Assembly: GCA_015039465.1 (NCBI GenBank)
Contig: MU130224.1
Location: 132,210-196,209 of the forward strand
Source of the DNA: Phlegmacium glaucopus
Lineage: Eukaryota > Basidiomycota > Agaricomycetes > Agaricales > Cortinariaceae
Direction: 5' to 3'
Length of the DNA stretch: 64,000 nucleotides
In this document: piece after piece, positions 23,868-35,520 of the stretch
How the letters are laid out: each line of letters begins with the position of its first letter
Position numbering within the stretch: the first letter of the stretch is position 1
The notes under the pieces: generated by a model
What the model was told of the DNA's origin: nothing
The model's database searches: none
What the model saw: the letters and a program-made list of their open reading frames with translations, nothing else
Position numbers and translations under genes: made by a program

Positions 23868-24590
23868 AAATGCGTTCCAAATTTTCCTCAAGTTTTCCTG
23901 TGAAGTCATAGAAGACATCAAATTGCAGAGTTACTACATAATTAAGAGAAGGGATGATTCAATTATATCGTTTAACACAATGCTCGATGCATTCTTCCTC
24001 CTCCGAAACATTCAAGGTCTTCCGACCACGGTAGAATTCAATCCCAGGCTCTGGGACAATGCGTTGCATCTCACAGCTTCCGTGGGGGGCCCTCAGGCTA
24101 ATCGTCTTAGATGCCAAATCTCACTATTTGTCTACTTTTCACGAACCTCTTCTTGACGAAGAGAGCTATGATGCTGGCACCCTTCTACTGGCATTAGAGT
24201 TCGCGTCATCTCGTTATGAATTGCCTGATAGTAGTGTTACGTCCGCAGAGATGCTGTTGTCTGGTGAAATTTCCACCCTCGCAGACTGTGCATATACACT
24301 TTGGGCGGCGATCAAGCAGGTATTGACAAGATTTTGAAGGCCCTGCGGGTTTCCAGTGAAATGATATGGCTATTCAAGCAACGTGAAGGGCCACCATGCT
24401 TGCGGAGCTTGTTCTAGGCGATATTCCTTTCAATCGAAAGTTCAACGTTAGAGGAAAGAACTTCACGGTTGATAATTGGGAATATAGAATGTATAGCCAT
24501 GATCGCTTATCTGCCACCCTTCCACTACCAGCTATCAATCATGGAAGACGGGCTTGAGCGCTGGCTTAATAAGTTGCTGGTCTGGGATTG
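23868..24590 (+). pseudogene. Module D, conserved coding relic (longest copy)
   Basis: Block that follows transporter copies or relics and recurs at 31790-32160, 36180-36385, 41846-42230 and 48590-49040. The longest frame in this copy runs 24059-24337 (92 codons), with RLIVLDAKSHYLSTFHEPLLDE and LLLALEFASSRYELPD. Other copies break the frame or insert a CEFCQ segment after LLDE, and several are shortened. The codon-like pattern suggests a decayed gene fragment carried along by duplication. I do not recognise the family. A non-coding or regulatory role is possible. Confidence 0.4.
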
Positions 24591-24850
24591 ATGAGAGAAT
24601 CGCAAATATTTACAGAAATCATGGATTTATATAAAATTTTGTTACATACAGACAATTGACAGACGATGACCGAGAAATAAAGATGGGAACGGAGAAATGC
24701 GGATCATGTTGGAACGGTCATTTTCTTGCCAGAGAAATACAGATCCTAGTGGTGCAGGATGGACAAAATCCGATTTGACCGAGAACTCCATTACTTGCAG
24801 CAGAGTTGATTTTTACTGGGGGGTGTTAGACTGGAGTAGCCTATCAGCGA
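24591..24850. repeat. Module E, conserved 3' flank of surface-protein gene B1
   Basis: About 260 bases ending at the stop codon of the minus-strand gene. The same block flanks all five B genes (32160-32427, 36385-36688, 42230-42497, 49045-49345) and occurs without a B gene at 40015-40260 and 52595-52900. Confidence 0.65.
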
Positions 24851-26857
24851 TTAACTCAGAATTTTAGACGATCTGAAATTACGCACTTGACGGTCTCTAA
24901 AAATCACCCTATCCTTCCATCCCTGCGGCTCATCGGCGTGATGATGCTCAGCTAAGGCGAGTGCCATAGCCTCGGTCGGGTTACTTTGATAGCTACCATA
25001 GGTTGTTCGTATAATAGCTAAAATCATGATAACCAAGGAAGTGAAGTTGACGATTGTGAGTGGCATAATAAGGCCGATGTGTTCAGACTCCGTGGACCAA
25101 CCGAAAACCGTATAGGTAATATTCCCGGTGACCTCGCGATTACAAGCGGGGGGTGCCCCAACCGAATATAACAAACGAGTATATGTCGCCTGAAAGAATA
25201 ACCGTGAATAAATAAAGGTGGACTTCTAAGTACGACGCACCAAGTACTCCAAAACACCTTGAATCATATATTCATATAACCTGGCATCCGGTGGCAGAGA
25301 GTTTGGCGCCAATTTAAAGAACTTTACTCCAAAGGTGAGAATGGATTCGGCTACCTCATTAGATACGAAAGTTTGAGACTGTTCTATAAGGTTGCCCAAT
25401 CCTCCGACTGCAAGATCGATGAAACCTGGAAATGTGGGAGCAACGCCGCCAAATGGTTCTGCTGCGGAAAAAAAACCTTCAGTTGAATTATATGTCACGG
25501 GGAATGTGGCGAGTTGTGCTGGAGGTACGGTGCAAGTGATATTCCCAATCACGTCATGATAACCCCCTATTCCCTGAAGATATAGGGAATACGATGCTTC
25601 GGTAGCATTTGGAGGAGATTTACATGCCCAGGACACGAGAGTATTGCTGGAGTTGGCCGCTTGTCCTGTTGTTGCGTTCAAAGCAACAGTTTGTCCGCCG
25701 CAAGTGGCATTGTACGAGATAAGGTTATTGGATGGGAAAAAAGTGTTTATCGGGCTTTGTGTATCATACTCGCAGCTGACATTGATGTGAAGACCTTGAT
25801 GGAGTAGTGTGTAGTTGTAATCAAGTGTGTATGATCTTTTTGATAACGGAGGGGGCGAAACTTCAATTATGTCCGAGTCGAAAGCCGGAGTGCCATTTGG
25901 GCCCATGGGCAAAACGCCCCGAATAGGTCCTAAGAATTGTAGACCTGAGAGCTGACTGTAATCGATGATTTGAGTGTTGTTAAAAATCAATGAAAGCATC
26001 TACATAGAATTTTATCAGGATACAAGCGTGAGCGATGGGAGTTTCCGAGTTTACATTACCGCGCCCCGATTCCAGCACGTCAACGAGCTGATTCTCCACA
26101 AGGCAGGTAGTATAGGGAAAGTTGCCAATCCCCTCTACTTGTATTGACTAGCGGCCAGAAGGTTAGGCCTCCAAGTTGGTTATAATTGTAATATGCCACT
26201 CACCGCCCAGCCGCACCGGGGACTGCTGATGTTATTGGGGCTTGATCTGAGGTAGTTTAGGCAGGTAATATTATTTGTTGAGAAGTCGAGCTCGGTTCCC
26301 AGGAGTGGGAATGTTTTTTCGAACCGGACAGGACCAAGAAGACTCGTGATGCTTGATTGTACCAATATAAATGTCGCCCAACAAAAAATAATCAAGGTTG
26401 CACGTAAAATTCTGCTTTTGTTGCTGCATAAATAGGAAATGTCTTTTGGCCCCCAAGGAATTTTGTGAGTGCTAAAACCTGATATCAATGAAAGGCCAAA
26501 GAGATTGAGATCCTTTTTCGTGATCCACTCCTGGGAGAAACGGATGACAGCCGTCGAAAAGAGGTAGGCGATGATCATGTTGATGAGTGTGCTAATGACG
26601 GTTACGAAGTAGTAGCTGATGCGGTGCGGGTGTGCATTTACAAAAATTGCTAGACTCTTGGGCATCTGAATACCGTTGCGGGCTTGGCTGAAGAATATCC
26701 AAGGCCACAACAACATGACCGTGATGCAAACCAGCCAGAAAATGTCACTAGCGCGAATTCTTCTCCACCATCCAACAGGTTGATGGGCGGTTGTTGAATA
26801 TGCGGGACGATGGTTAGAGGGAGTCTCAATGTGTGGAATTGGAGATCTGGAAGCCAT
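24851..26857 (-). CDS. Four-span surface glycoprotein family, copy B1 (unknown function)
   Basis: Not a family I can name. Four exons (26857-26204, 26147-26055, 25999-25241, 25189-24851) give 614 residues. Predicted topology: cytosolic N terminus with WWRR, TM1 about 39-57 (FWLVCITVMLLWPWIFF), short outer loop, TM2 about 82-105, basic inner loop with IPWGPKDISY, TM3 about 151-170, then a ~370-residue ectodomain with regularly placed Cys (CLNYL, YTTC, ATCGGQ, WACKS) and many NxS/T sites, TM4 about 541-562 (IGLIMPLTIVNFTSLVIMIL) and a cytosolic tail. The third donor is GTGCGT after GVLEYL, and the first two match the paralogues. The frame is intact. It probably sits in the plasma membrane. Receptor, adhesion or cell-wall roles are all guesses. 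Confidence 0.75.
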
Positions 26858-27660
26858 TGCACTGGTGGGGGAGAGGAAAGAATTTTCGTCGTTTATAAGT
26901 GAAAATTAGTCGACACAGCCATAGATAGATGAGTGATTCCTAAAAACCACTGAGGGTGTCATAAAGGCGACCTTTCGAATCCGAGGATCGCATAGTAAGC
27001 AATCTTCTGAGTTCTCTTCATTTTCTTCGTTGAAAAGAGAACACCGTTATTCTCCTCCAGACTCAAAATGCGAGTCGAGAGGTTGTAAGGGAGGCCGTAT
27101 ATGCCGCAACGCACCGTTACACCAAAAAGTCGAATAATAATGTAAGGTAGGCCGTATATGCCGCAACGCACTGTTACACCAAAAGGTCGAATATCTGAAA
27201 GAGTAATCTTTCAGCTACCGGCACATATATATGGTGGTGTGTACAGCTGTATGGCAACCAGCCTTACAGAGGTCTCTTTCAAGTCATCTGAAAAGCGGGA
27301 ACACATCTTCTTTGAGTCCGGGCCGAGAGGTCATTATTGGGAGTAGTTATGACGAGATTCCAGAGGCCCAAGTTCCGCATTCCCATTAGAAGACAAGCAA
27401 GTGCCAGTTTATAGGTCAAGTTGTCGTAAATGTGTTACGGAGAGAACCGCATCAGTGTGGAATTAATAATTACGGGTTATTTATCGATAATTCAAATGTA
27501 CGTATCACAGTGCGTAATACTTATATACCATGTCAATTTGATGATGCTTACAGCTAACAGCTATATACTCCACAACAGTATGTCATCGACAACTCTTCGG
27601 CCAAACATCATGATGGGGAGCGTGTAGCCCGACGCAACCTAGAAAAGGGTATTGCTCAGG
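26858..27660. repeat. Upstream flank of B1 and block shared with 41370-41720
   Basis: 26975-27075 and 27270-27400 match 41385-41600 and 41600-41720 (for example AGAGAACACCGTTATTCT and GAGATTCCAGAGGCCC), with different material between. No gene is supported. The B1 promoter must lie in the first few hundred bases, which include the CACAGCCATAGAT motif repeated upstream of other B genes. Confidence 0.5.
27085..27194. repeat. Tandem direct repeat, two 57-base units
   Basis: GTAAGG.AGGCCGTATATG begins at 27085 and again at 27142. The units differ at only a few bases and the second is slightly shortened. The repeat is not seen in the homologous block near 41.4 kb. Confidence 0.8.
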
Positions 27661-28500
27661 GTGCCCCGCTAAAAGTGGTTGTTTGGTGTAAACATAGGCG
27701 CAGGAGAGAAAAGTGGAGCCCTGTTAGTACAAAGCGAGACAAAGGCTGTGCATGTATGGTTTCTGTATAAAGGTCCCTCATTACTAAGTACAGGATCTTG
27801 CAAGGTGGTTTGCAGTGTTTGATGTGACTGACAGCCACATATAGTAATACAGTGAAGCTACTTGTACCCCATTCGGCTAAATTTGATTGACAGGTACATC
27901 ATAACGCTGTGCTACAATCTTTTTGTGCAAATCATATTGCAAGACCCTGTAGTAAGTGGGAGCGGGCTTAGTGGAATGAAAGTGTGAGCAATAGATAAGG
28001 ACGGTCCTGCATTTCTTACTACAATGTCCCGCATATGCCCAACCACGCCCAAGTTAGGGCCCATAGCATGCGACGTCTCGAAGCTGCTCAACACTCCGAA
28101 AGCGATGAAAACACTCTTTCGGTATATGGTCAACACAGAGATTCTCACTGGCACGTAACCACCTCCTGCCCCATCGCTTACCCTTACCCGTATTCCATCA
28201 GTATCGTCACGTTCGCCTCCACGTCACTCAGCCCCACTATTTATATTACCTATTCTAATGATGCTGGCGATGGCCCATCACTCACTTTTTAGTACCACTT
28301 ACGCATCGAAACCCACAGTCATTCGTGGGACTTTCACGCAGTTGGCGAAGCTCTCACATACATACAGTTACTTTTAAATCCATAAGTAGTTTATACACTC
28401 TCTGGCATATGGTTCACCACAACGGAGAATAAAATGGGGGTAAAAAAAAAAAAAAAATTAGATAAGGAGTGTTTTACGTGAAAGCAGTGATCAACAGTGA
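27661..28500. other. Gap downstream of module C relic 1
   Basis: No supported gene. 27710-27800 (GCAGACAAAGGCTGT.CAT..) is also found at 45650-45700 and 54970-55020, in each case next to a module C relic, so it belongs to that module's 3' flank. A poly-A tract lies at 28441-28456. Confidence 0.4.
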
Positions 28501-28733
28501 TCAACCCGATGTTCGAGTTCCGGAACTCCAATTCAATGGCAAATGGTGCAGTGACGAAAGTTCTTGAAGCCTTGCCCATATGGGCGACAGGAATTTGTTG
28601 CTTTGTTCGCAGTGATCAACAATGATCAACCCGATGTTCGAGTTCCGGAACTCTAATTCAATGGCAAATGGTGCAGTGACGAAAGTTCTTGAAGCCTTGC
28701 CCATATGGGCGACAGGAATTTGTTGCTTTGTTC
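28501..28733. repeat. Tandem direct repeat, two 125-base-period units
   Basis: The unit starting TCAACCCGATGTTCGAGTTC occurs at 28501 and 28626, nearly identical for about 108 bases. Each contains the palindrome GCCCATATGGGC. Single diverged copies are at about 45770-45905 and 55085-55215, so this copy gained a second unit. Confidence 0.85.
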
Positions 28734-30985
28734 ACATCCACTCTAGCATCGATGTGAAATGTGCACAGGCTTGGCATGTCTCATAAATTACTTCACTGGT
28801 TGTGAACATAGCTTCGAGAATGTACTCTCTGGATGTGTAGGAACCGAAGTGAATGTCTTCCACCGAAACTATTTGGCTCTGCTGTAACGCCTTTTGCTCG
28901 TTTTCTTGCTCGTCCTTTGCCAGATTTAGAGAGCTTCCGGCAGGTTGGAGATTGATAGCTAGTAGAAGCAGACTGGTGAAAATGAATAGGATCCTCAATG
29001 TGAATTTCAGAACAGGGTCTTACGCTGCGCCTTTCTCTGCACATTTCCAGATTTTCCGGCCTTGGCAACGTGATAAGCTAAACACCTGAACTCAGGTGAG
29101 TCTATTCACTCTAGTTTACAGGAAGGAGACTCACTCAAACGAATATATCATGAGTCCGATTAATTGGTGGAGCTCTTGGACTTTTTGCGACCTATGGATC
29201 ATTTGAAGTTGTTTCCATCGATTTTTGACCCATTCCAACGATTCAAAGTCTTCTGGAACATCTGCAAGATTGGATTGGGCAGACTTTGCTTCTTCCTTCC
29301 GCCAAATCCAGTGCAGATCCAACTCTGCGCAACGATTTCGGTCAATTGTTGCTGAGTTTTCAGCAAGCGCCGAGGATAGCCAAATGTGCCGGTTCATGTG
29401 CGATTGAATTATAAGGCACTGAAAGTTCTTCCCACTGAGGTGGGTTGTATGCAAGATGGGATAGGTAATCTCGAAGTGAGTGATGTATCAAAGGTTGCAT
29501 AACAGAACAGCTTCTGACCCTTGCCATTCAACCGGGACACCCAATGCTTTCAAGATCGTTGATTTGACAGAAAAATCAAGACTACCAGAGCCGAAGGGCA
29601 ACTTTGTTGTGGTATTCGTTAGTGCTTGAACTGTGAGGATACCATAGTTTTCCTGACATCATAGAAGTCATGAGAGTACATCATTCCTCTCCGCGAACGA
29701 ACGGGTACAACTGCATCATGGCATATCATCGTCGTCAAAGACTCTTGCATAATGCGTAATACCATCCTAATTCAAAATCATTGGTTGAAAAAGGTTCTTG
29801 CAGTCAATGTTGACACTTACCAATTGCGAAAGGTTAGATTTCTTCATAGCCCTCTGAATCTTCATAAGGCAGAGAATCCAGACCGCTGCTTTCTGCTCCG
29901 AACATCGTCTTTCACCATCTCAATAGATTCCTTCGTACCCTGTTCAGGTAGCAAGCTCTCTAGTGAACGCACAGTCCCGACTCCATATCGCATAAAATCT
30001 TGAGTCTTGACACAGCGAGGCGACATGCGTGACAGCTTCCCATGAGGGAACATCTTCGAGGAAGATATGATATTCCGAAGAACAAGTCTGATCAAACCCT
30101 TGAGAGGAGAATGTGAGTCTTCCCTGATGGTTTCAGTCAATGTTGGAGCAAAACCCATACATGCATGCACTTGAACGGACCTTACATCCAATTTCCAAAC
30201 ACCTGGCTCCGACCTCCTCCGACATTAAACTTTCAATTTCTGCATCACGCATCCCGCTGGAACTATCCCCCTGAACTCCAATTTCCCCTTGTGCATATTC
30301 TTTTACGGAGTGATATCGCTCCACGAAAGGGTTAATGAGGATGTTGTAGTAGTAGGCATCTCTTCTCGTGAGCGGAGTCGGACCCAAATTCTCAAGTTTT
30401 CTGCGTATTGCTGATGTTGGCATATGAAGATTGTTGGCAGTAATGAAGATAACAATGAGGATTACGAGGCGAACAGCGACATCAGTTGAAGGAAATCTGG
30501 ACCAAAATTTCTCCCGTGGCGACGCTCAGGCTGCAAATTGACCGGGTGGTGAGGAATGTCTATAAAATAGGATCAAATTAGCCAGATATGTAAGTTATAA
30601 GATCAAGAGAAGTACCCGTAGCAGATTTTCTACCAGGGGTCTTCATAAGGTTTCAAAGATACAGTTAGGAAGCGTAGGAAATATGGTGCGTACGATAATT
30701 CAGATCGGAGAAGGCCAGCCTTGTCAAGTTGCTTCAGAGCAGCGTAGCCAATATCATTCATCTTCACTTCCATGCATATTTCAGCTGCCACCGTGCAGCT
30801 CACAAACAGTCTGTTAAACAAGTTAACAATACAATTGTGAACTTCGTCCGATACATAGGGTCGAGCTTACACAGTTCCCTCACATTATTTACAATGTCAT
30901 TGACGCATGTTTCGCTGGACAAAGTAGGCCATTTAAACATTTTACGGAACACGAAGTCGCGGTACTAAAAGATGAGTGGAAGTTA
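28734..30985 (-). pseudogene. Module C relic, copy 1 (unknown, 5' truncated gene)
   Basis: Minus-strand stretch with coding character and splice-like sites but broken frames. From 5' to 3': KMFKWPTLSSETCVNDIV near 30,900, then AAEICMEVKMNDIGYAALKQ (about 30,770), a hydrophobic stretch near 30,440-30,480, RRKLENLGPTPLTRRDAY (30,420), GFAPTLTETIRED (30,150), SLESLLPEQGTKESIEMVKD (29,950), LDLHWIWRKEEAKSAQ (29,330) and KNRWKQLQMIHRSQKVQELH (29,200). The same order recurs in two other copies. Relative to copy 2, this copy has small deletions that shift frame around 29,880 and 30,490. The 5' part is cut by the transporter relic at ~31,065. I do not recognise the family, and a real multi-exon gene with unusual splicing cannot be excluded. 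Confidence 0.4.
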
Positions 30986-31064
30986 GAGCGAAACGTTAGC
31001 CTGCACAGTGCAAACCCGTTAGTAAGTGCACGAAGAAGTCTGGGTTCAATTGCTAATGCAATAG

Positions 31065-31790
31065 TGTATTGCCTCCTTCTGCCTAGATATAAGCAACGTT
31101 GGGTCCATGTCGCGTTGTCTATACGCTCACGACAACTCCCTGGATGACGAAGCTCAGGCACTGAACACAGTGAACAGGCTTCTTCTCGGATTTTGTTGAG
31201 AAGCTATATAAAACGCCACTCTCGCCCTCGTCTCGTTTTTATGCCTCACTTCTCAAGTTGACGCTGGAAATGTCTCCAATATGTCAAACCTATGCATTGC
31301 GAGCGCTCTACTTGGTTTGGCCCATGGAAGCATAGCAGCCTTAGTCCCCACTGTGTCTCTCGAATGGCTCGGGTTACGTGAGTTTTTTCTCTGCCCGCAT
31401 TATACCGATTAAACGGAATTCAACTCTAACCAGCCCAATTTTCTGAGAACATGGGATATGTATGTATCTTGCCTGTTCTTTCTGCCAATCTTATTGCCCT
31501 CCTCTTTGGACGGATTCTTGATGCACATAGAGATAAAACCGTCCATGACCTTTCCCCATCTGTGTTCCAGGCTTATGGAGGACCACCTTGGTGTTTGCAA
31601 GGACGCGATTGCTGTGTACATGCGATTTGCTTGACGATTGGTGCGACGTTCCTTTCTTTGTTAATTAGTTTGTGGGCAGGGTATGGGTATAGGGATAGCC
31701 AGAAGGCAGACAATGGGGGCAATATTGTTGAAAATGTCTTCCGAATTTTCCTCAAATTTTCCTGTGAAGTCGGCCAAGCATAGAAGATAT
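31065..31790 (+). pseudogene. MFS transporter relic 3 (5' truncated, internal deletion)
   Basis: Homologous to exons 7-9 of the complete copies. Begins in the intron before exon 7, and the first ~75 bases of exon 7 follow (NVGSMSRCLYAHDNSL). The second half of exon 7 and most of the next intron are deleted, so the sequence jumps to the acceptor of exon 8. Exon 8 has lost bases after the TPRSHS equivalent, which shifts frame. Exon 9 (about 31436-31735) is nearly intact (GRILDAHRDKTVHDLSPS). Exons 1-6 and the promoter are absent, so no functional transporter can be made. Confidence 0.85.
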
Positions 31791-32427
31791 CAAATTGCAG
31801 AGTTACTACATAATAAAAGGGATGATTCAGTTATGTCGTTCAACACAATGCCTTCCATCCGATGCATTCTTCCTACTTCGAAACATTCAAGATCTTCCGA
31901 CCACGATATAATCCAATCCCAGGCTCTAAGACAGTGCCTTGCATCTCACAGCCTCCGTGGGGGCCCCTCAGGCTAATCGTTTTAGATGTCAAATCCCACT
32001 ATTTGTCTACTTTTCACGAACCTCTTCTTGACGAATGCGAGTTTTGTCAAGCTATGATGCTGGCACTCTTCTACTGGCATTAGAGTTCGCGTCATCTCGT
32101 TATGAGTTGCCTGATACTACCACATCCCCAGAGATGCTGTTGCCAGATTAATGTCTTCAGGATGGAACGGAGAATCGCAGATTTTACAGGAAATCATGGA
32201 TTTAAATAAAAATTTATTGAATACAGACAAATGATAGACAACGGCCGATAAATACAGGAGAAATGCAGATCAAGTTGCAACGGTCATTTTCTTGCCAGAA
32301 AATACAGATCCTCGCGGGACAGGATGGACAAAATCTGATTTGACGGGATCTCCGTTACTTGCAGCAGACTTGATTCCCACTGGGGGGCGTTAGACTGGGT
32401 TAGCCTGACAGCGATTAAATCAGAATT
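31791..32427. repeat. Modules D and E, copy 2
   Basis: 31791-32160 matches the module D relic but has the CEFCQAMMLAL segment and an early stop. 32160-32427 is the conserved 3' flank of the next B gene. No intact frame. Confidence 0.6.
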
Positions 32428-34425
32428 TTAGACGATCTGAAAAAAAAAACAATTACGCACTTGGCGGTCTCTAAAGATCACCCTGTCCTTCCATCCATGC
32501 CGCTCATCGGCGTGATGGTGCTCAGCTAAGGCGAGTGCCATAGGCTCGGTCGGGTTGCTTTGATAGCTGCCATGGGTTGTCTGTATAATAGCTAAAATCA
32601 TGATAACGAAGGAAGTGAAGTTGATGATTGTGAGTGGCATAAGCTGGCCGATATTTTCAGACCCCGTGGACCAGCCGAAAAGCGTATAGGTACCATTCCC
32701 GGTGACGTTGCGACTACATTCGGATGGGTATGGCCCGGCCGTATATAACAAACGACTATATGTCGCCTGCAAGGATAACCTTGAATAAAGAAAGGTGGAC
32801 TTCTAAGTATGACGTACCAAGTACTCCAAAACACCTTGAATCATATACTCATACAACCTCAAATTTATGTCATTTGGTTGCTCCAAGTTTGGGTCCAAAC
32901 CGAAGTACTTTATTCCAAAGGTGAGAATGGAATCGGCTACCTCATTAGTTCCACTTTGAGCCTCTTCTATGAGGCTGCTCAATCCTTCGACTGCAAGATC
33001 GATGAAGTCTGGAAATGTGGGAGCAACGCCGCCAAACGGTTCCGCTGCGGAAAAAGAACCTTCAGTTGAATTATATTTCACGGTGAATATGGCGGGTTGT
33101 GCTTGAGATACGCTGCAAGTCATATTCCCAACCGACAGATCATAAAGGCTATTTCCCTGAAGATATAGGGAATACGATGCTTCGGTAGCATTTGGAGGAG
33201 ATTTACATGCCCAGAACGCGAGAGTATTCCGGAACTCGTCCACTTCGTATGTTGTTTCATTCGTCAAAGCAATAGTTTGTCCGCCGCAAGTCGCATTGTA
33301 TGAGATAACGTCACTGGATACGTTAAAAGTGTTTATCGGGCTTTGTGTATCATAGTTGCAGTTGACATCGATGTTGAGACCTTGTTGGAGTACTGTGTAG
33401 CTGTATGATATGTTTGATAACACTGAAGGGGGCGAAGGTTCAATTATGTCGAAATCAAGAGGGCCATCCGGGCCCATGGGCAAAACGCCCCGAATAGATC
33501 CTAAGAATTGTAGACCTGAGAGCTGACTGTAAACAATGCTTTGAGGGTGGTCTTCAATCGACGAAAGGATCTGAAGAGAATTTTATCAGGATACAAGCAT
33601 GAGCGATGAGAGTTTCCGAGTTTACGTTACTGCGCCCCGATTCCAGGACGTCAACGATCTGATTCTCCACAAGGCAGGTAGTATAGAAAATTTCGCCAAG
33701 CATCTATATATGTAGTAACAAGCGGCCAGAAGGTTAGGCCTCCAAGTTGGTTATAATTATAATATGTCACTCACCGTCCAGCCGCACACGGGACTGCTAA
33801 TGTTATTGGGATTTGATCTGAGGTAGTTTAGGCATGTAGTATCATTCGTTGAGAGGTCGAGCTCGGTTCCCTGGACTTTGAATGGCCTTTCGAACGGGAC
33901 AGGACCAAGAAGACTCGTGAAGCCTGATATTCCGAACGTAAATGCCGCCCAACAAGAAATTATTAAGGTTGCACGTAAAATCCTGCTTCTTTTGCTGAAT
34001 ACATAGGAAATGTCTTTTGGCCCCCAAGGAATTTTGTGAGAGCTAAAACCTGATATCAATGAAAGGCCGAAGAGATTGAGATCCTTTTTCGTGATCCACT
34101 CCTGGGAGAAACGGATGACAGCTTTCGAAAAGAGATAGGCGAGGATCATGTTGATGAGTGTGCTAATAAAGGTTACGAAGAAGCTGGTGGTGTGGGGGTG
34201 TGCAATTACAAGAATTGCTAGACTGTCGGGCATCTGGATACCGTCGCGAGCTTGGCTGAAGAATATCCAAGGCCATAACAGCATGACTGTGATGGAAACC
34301 AACCAGAAAATGTCACTAGCGCGAATTCTTCTCCGCCATCCAACAGGATTCTGGGCGGTTATTGAATATGCGGGATGACGGTCAGAGGGAGTCTCAATGT
34401 GTGAAATCGGAGATCTGGAGGCCAT
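32428..34425 (-). CDS. Four-span surface glycoprotein family, copy B2
   Basis: Paralogue of B1 in four exons: 34425-33775, 33703-33626, 33570-32818, 32766-32428, giving 606 residues. Same topology of three N-terminal spans, a ~360-residue ectodomain rich in NxS/T, and TM4 followed by a short tail. The second exon encodes only 26 residues, beginning MLGEIFYTTC against SIQVEGIGNFPYTTC in B1. The ectodomain keeps SPINTF, YNATCGGQT, WACKSPPNATEASYSLYLQG and GGVAPTFPDFIDLAV. An A-run after the last Arg-Gln-Val changes the final residues to CFFFQIV where the paralogues have FRSSKI. Frame and splice sites (GTGAGT, GTAAAC, GTACGT donors) are intact. Confidence 0.75.
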
Positions 34426-35520
34426 TGCACTGGTGGGGGAGAGGATTTTTTTTTCGTAGTTTATATAACCAGTGAACTTGAAAATTAGTCGACACAGCCA
34501 TAGATGAGTGATTCCTTGTTCCAAACTTGAAAGAACAATGATTTGCCAGCGTATTCATCTGGTAGTCGAAGGACGACAAGATTACTACATGTTTGATCAT
34601 GATCGTTAGATGCGGGAAACGGTTCGCAGGTTGTGAATCACAGCCATAGACGAGTGATTCCTAAAAATGCCTTAGGGTTTAGAGCCTCCTCTTTCCCGAA
34701 AGCATGAACTGTAAACTTGAATCGTACTACAGTCGTTTGCATTTTGCACAACAGCAGCTGTCAATCGGGTTTAGCCGAATACGGTCAGCAAAGGGTTGCA
34801 GAAGGCAGCGTAGTCACGTCGAGGTCAGTCGAGGGTCCATGATGATCGATGAGGGTTAGACCTTTTTTGGAAATTCCTTGATGGACAGATAATTTCCAGA
34901 GATACACCTCGTGCCAACCGCACTGAGACATCGTGACCGTAACCATTATGCTTGACGCGCGCTTCCTGATAATCTCTTTTTGATATCTGCAAATTTCACA
35001 CTACCCCTTGCCGGTAGGACCGAACGCTTGAAACATGCACGACGTTATAAGTAAATCGATTGGCTTGATCCCAGCGAGTTGACAAGCTTCTTTTCTTTCT
35101 TTTCGGTTTACTAGTAGGTACGCAATGATTGTGGAATTAATAACTAATACGCCACTGTCGGCTTTGAAGGTTTATTTATCGATAATTCAAAGACATGTAC
35201 GGTATCACGGTGCGTAATAATTATTATATACCATGTCAATTCTGACTTATTGATGATGCTTAACCTTTCGATATCTCCCCTTCACATGCGATGGAGTGGA
35301 TCAATCTGGCACTGCCATAGCGACAGCAGATGATCAAGAGCTCGTCTGACTGTTACCTCTCAAGTTGACTCTTAGACCGTAAAGGCGTCATGATTCGTTG
35401 CCATTCGCCTATTTGCTGCCACCACGCAAACGAGGTTTCTTTTCTTTCTTTTCGGTTTAGTACTGAAAATGACTCCGGGTCTGATCCGTCCGATCCGTCT
35501 TGTCCGAACAGGTAGCTCAC
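34426..35520. repeat. Upstream flank repeat of B genes (unit 2)
   Basis: Module shared with 38705-39540, 44508-45560, 51391-52080 and 54411-54960. Recurrent marks are CACAGCCATAGATGAGTGAT, TTAGGGTTTAGA..CCTC, GACCGTAAC.TTTATGCTTGACGCG and GGAATTAATAACTAAT. It must contain the B2 promoter near 34430-34520. No gene is supported. Confidence 0.6.

Noticed and set aside
27085..28733. CRISPR-like direct repeats
   Set aside because: Only two units each, 57 and 125 bases long, without regular spacers, in a eukaryotic genome. Ordinary tandem duplications.
28732..28998. 88-codon minus-strand frame with a signal-peptide-like start (MRILFIFTSLLLLAINLQ)
   Set aside because: The equivalent frame is shifted in the two other module C copies, so it is not conserved. 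A small secreted protein remains possible but unsupported.
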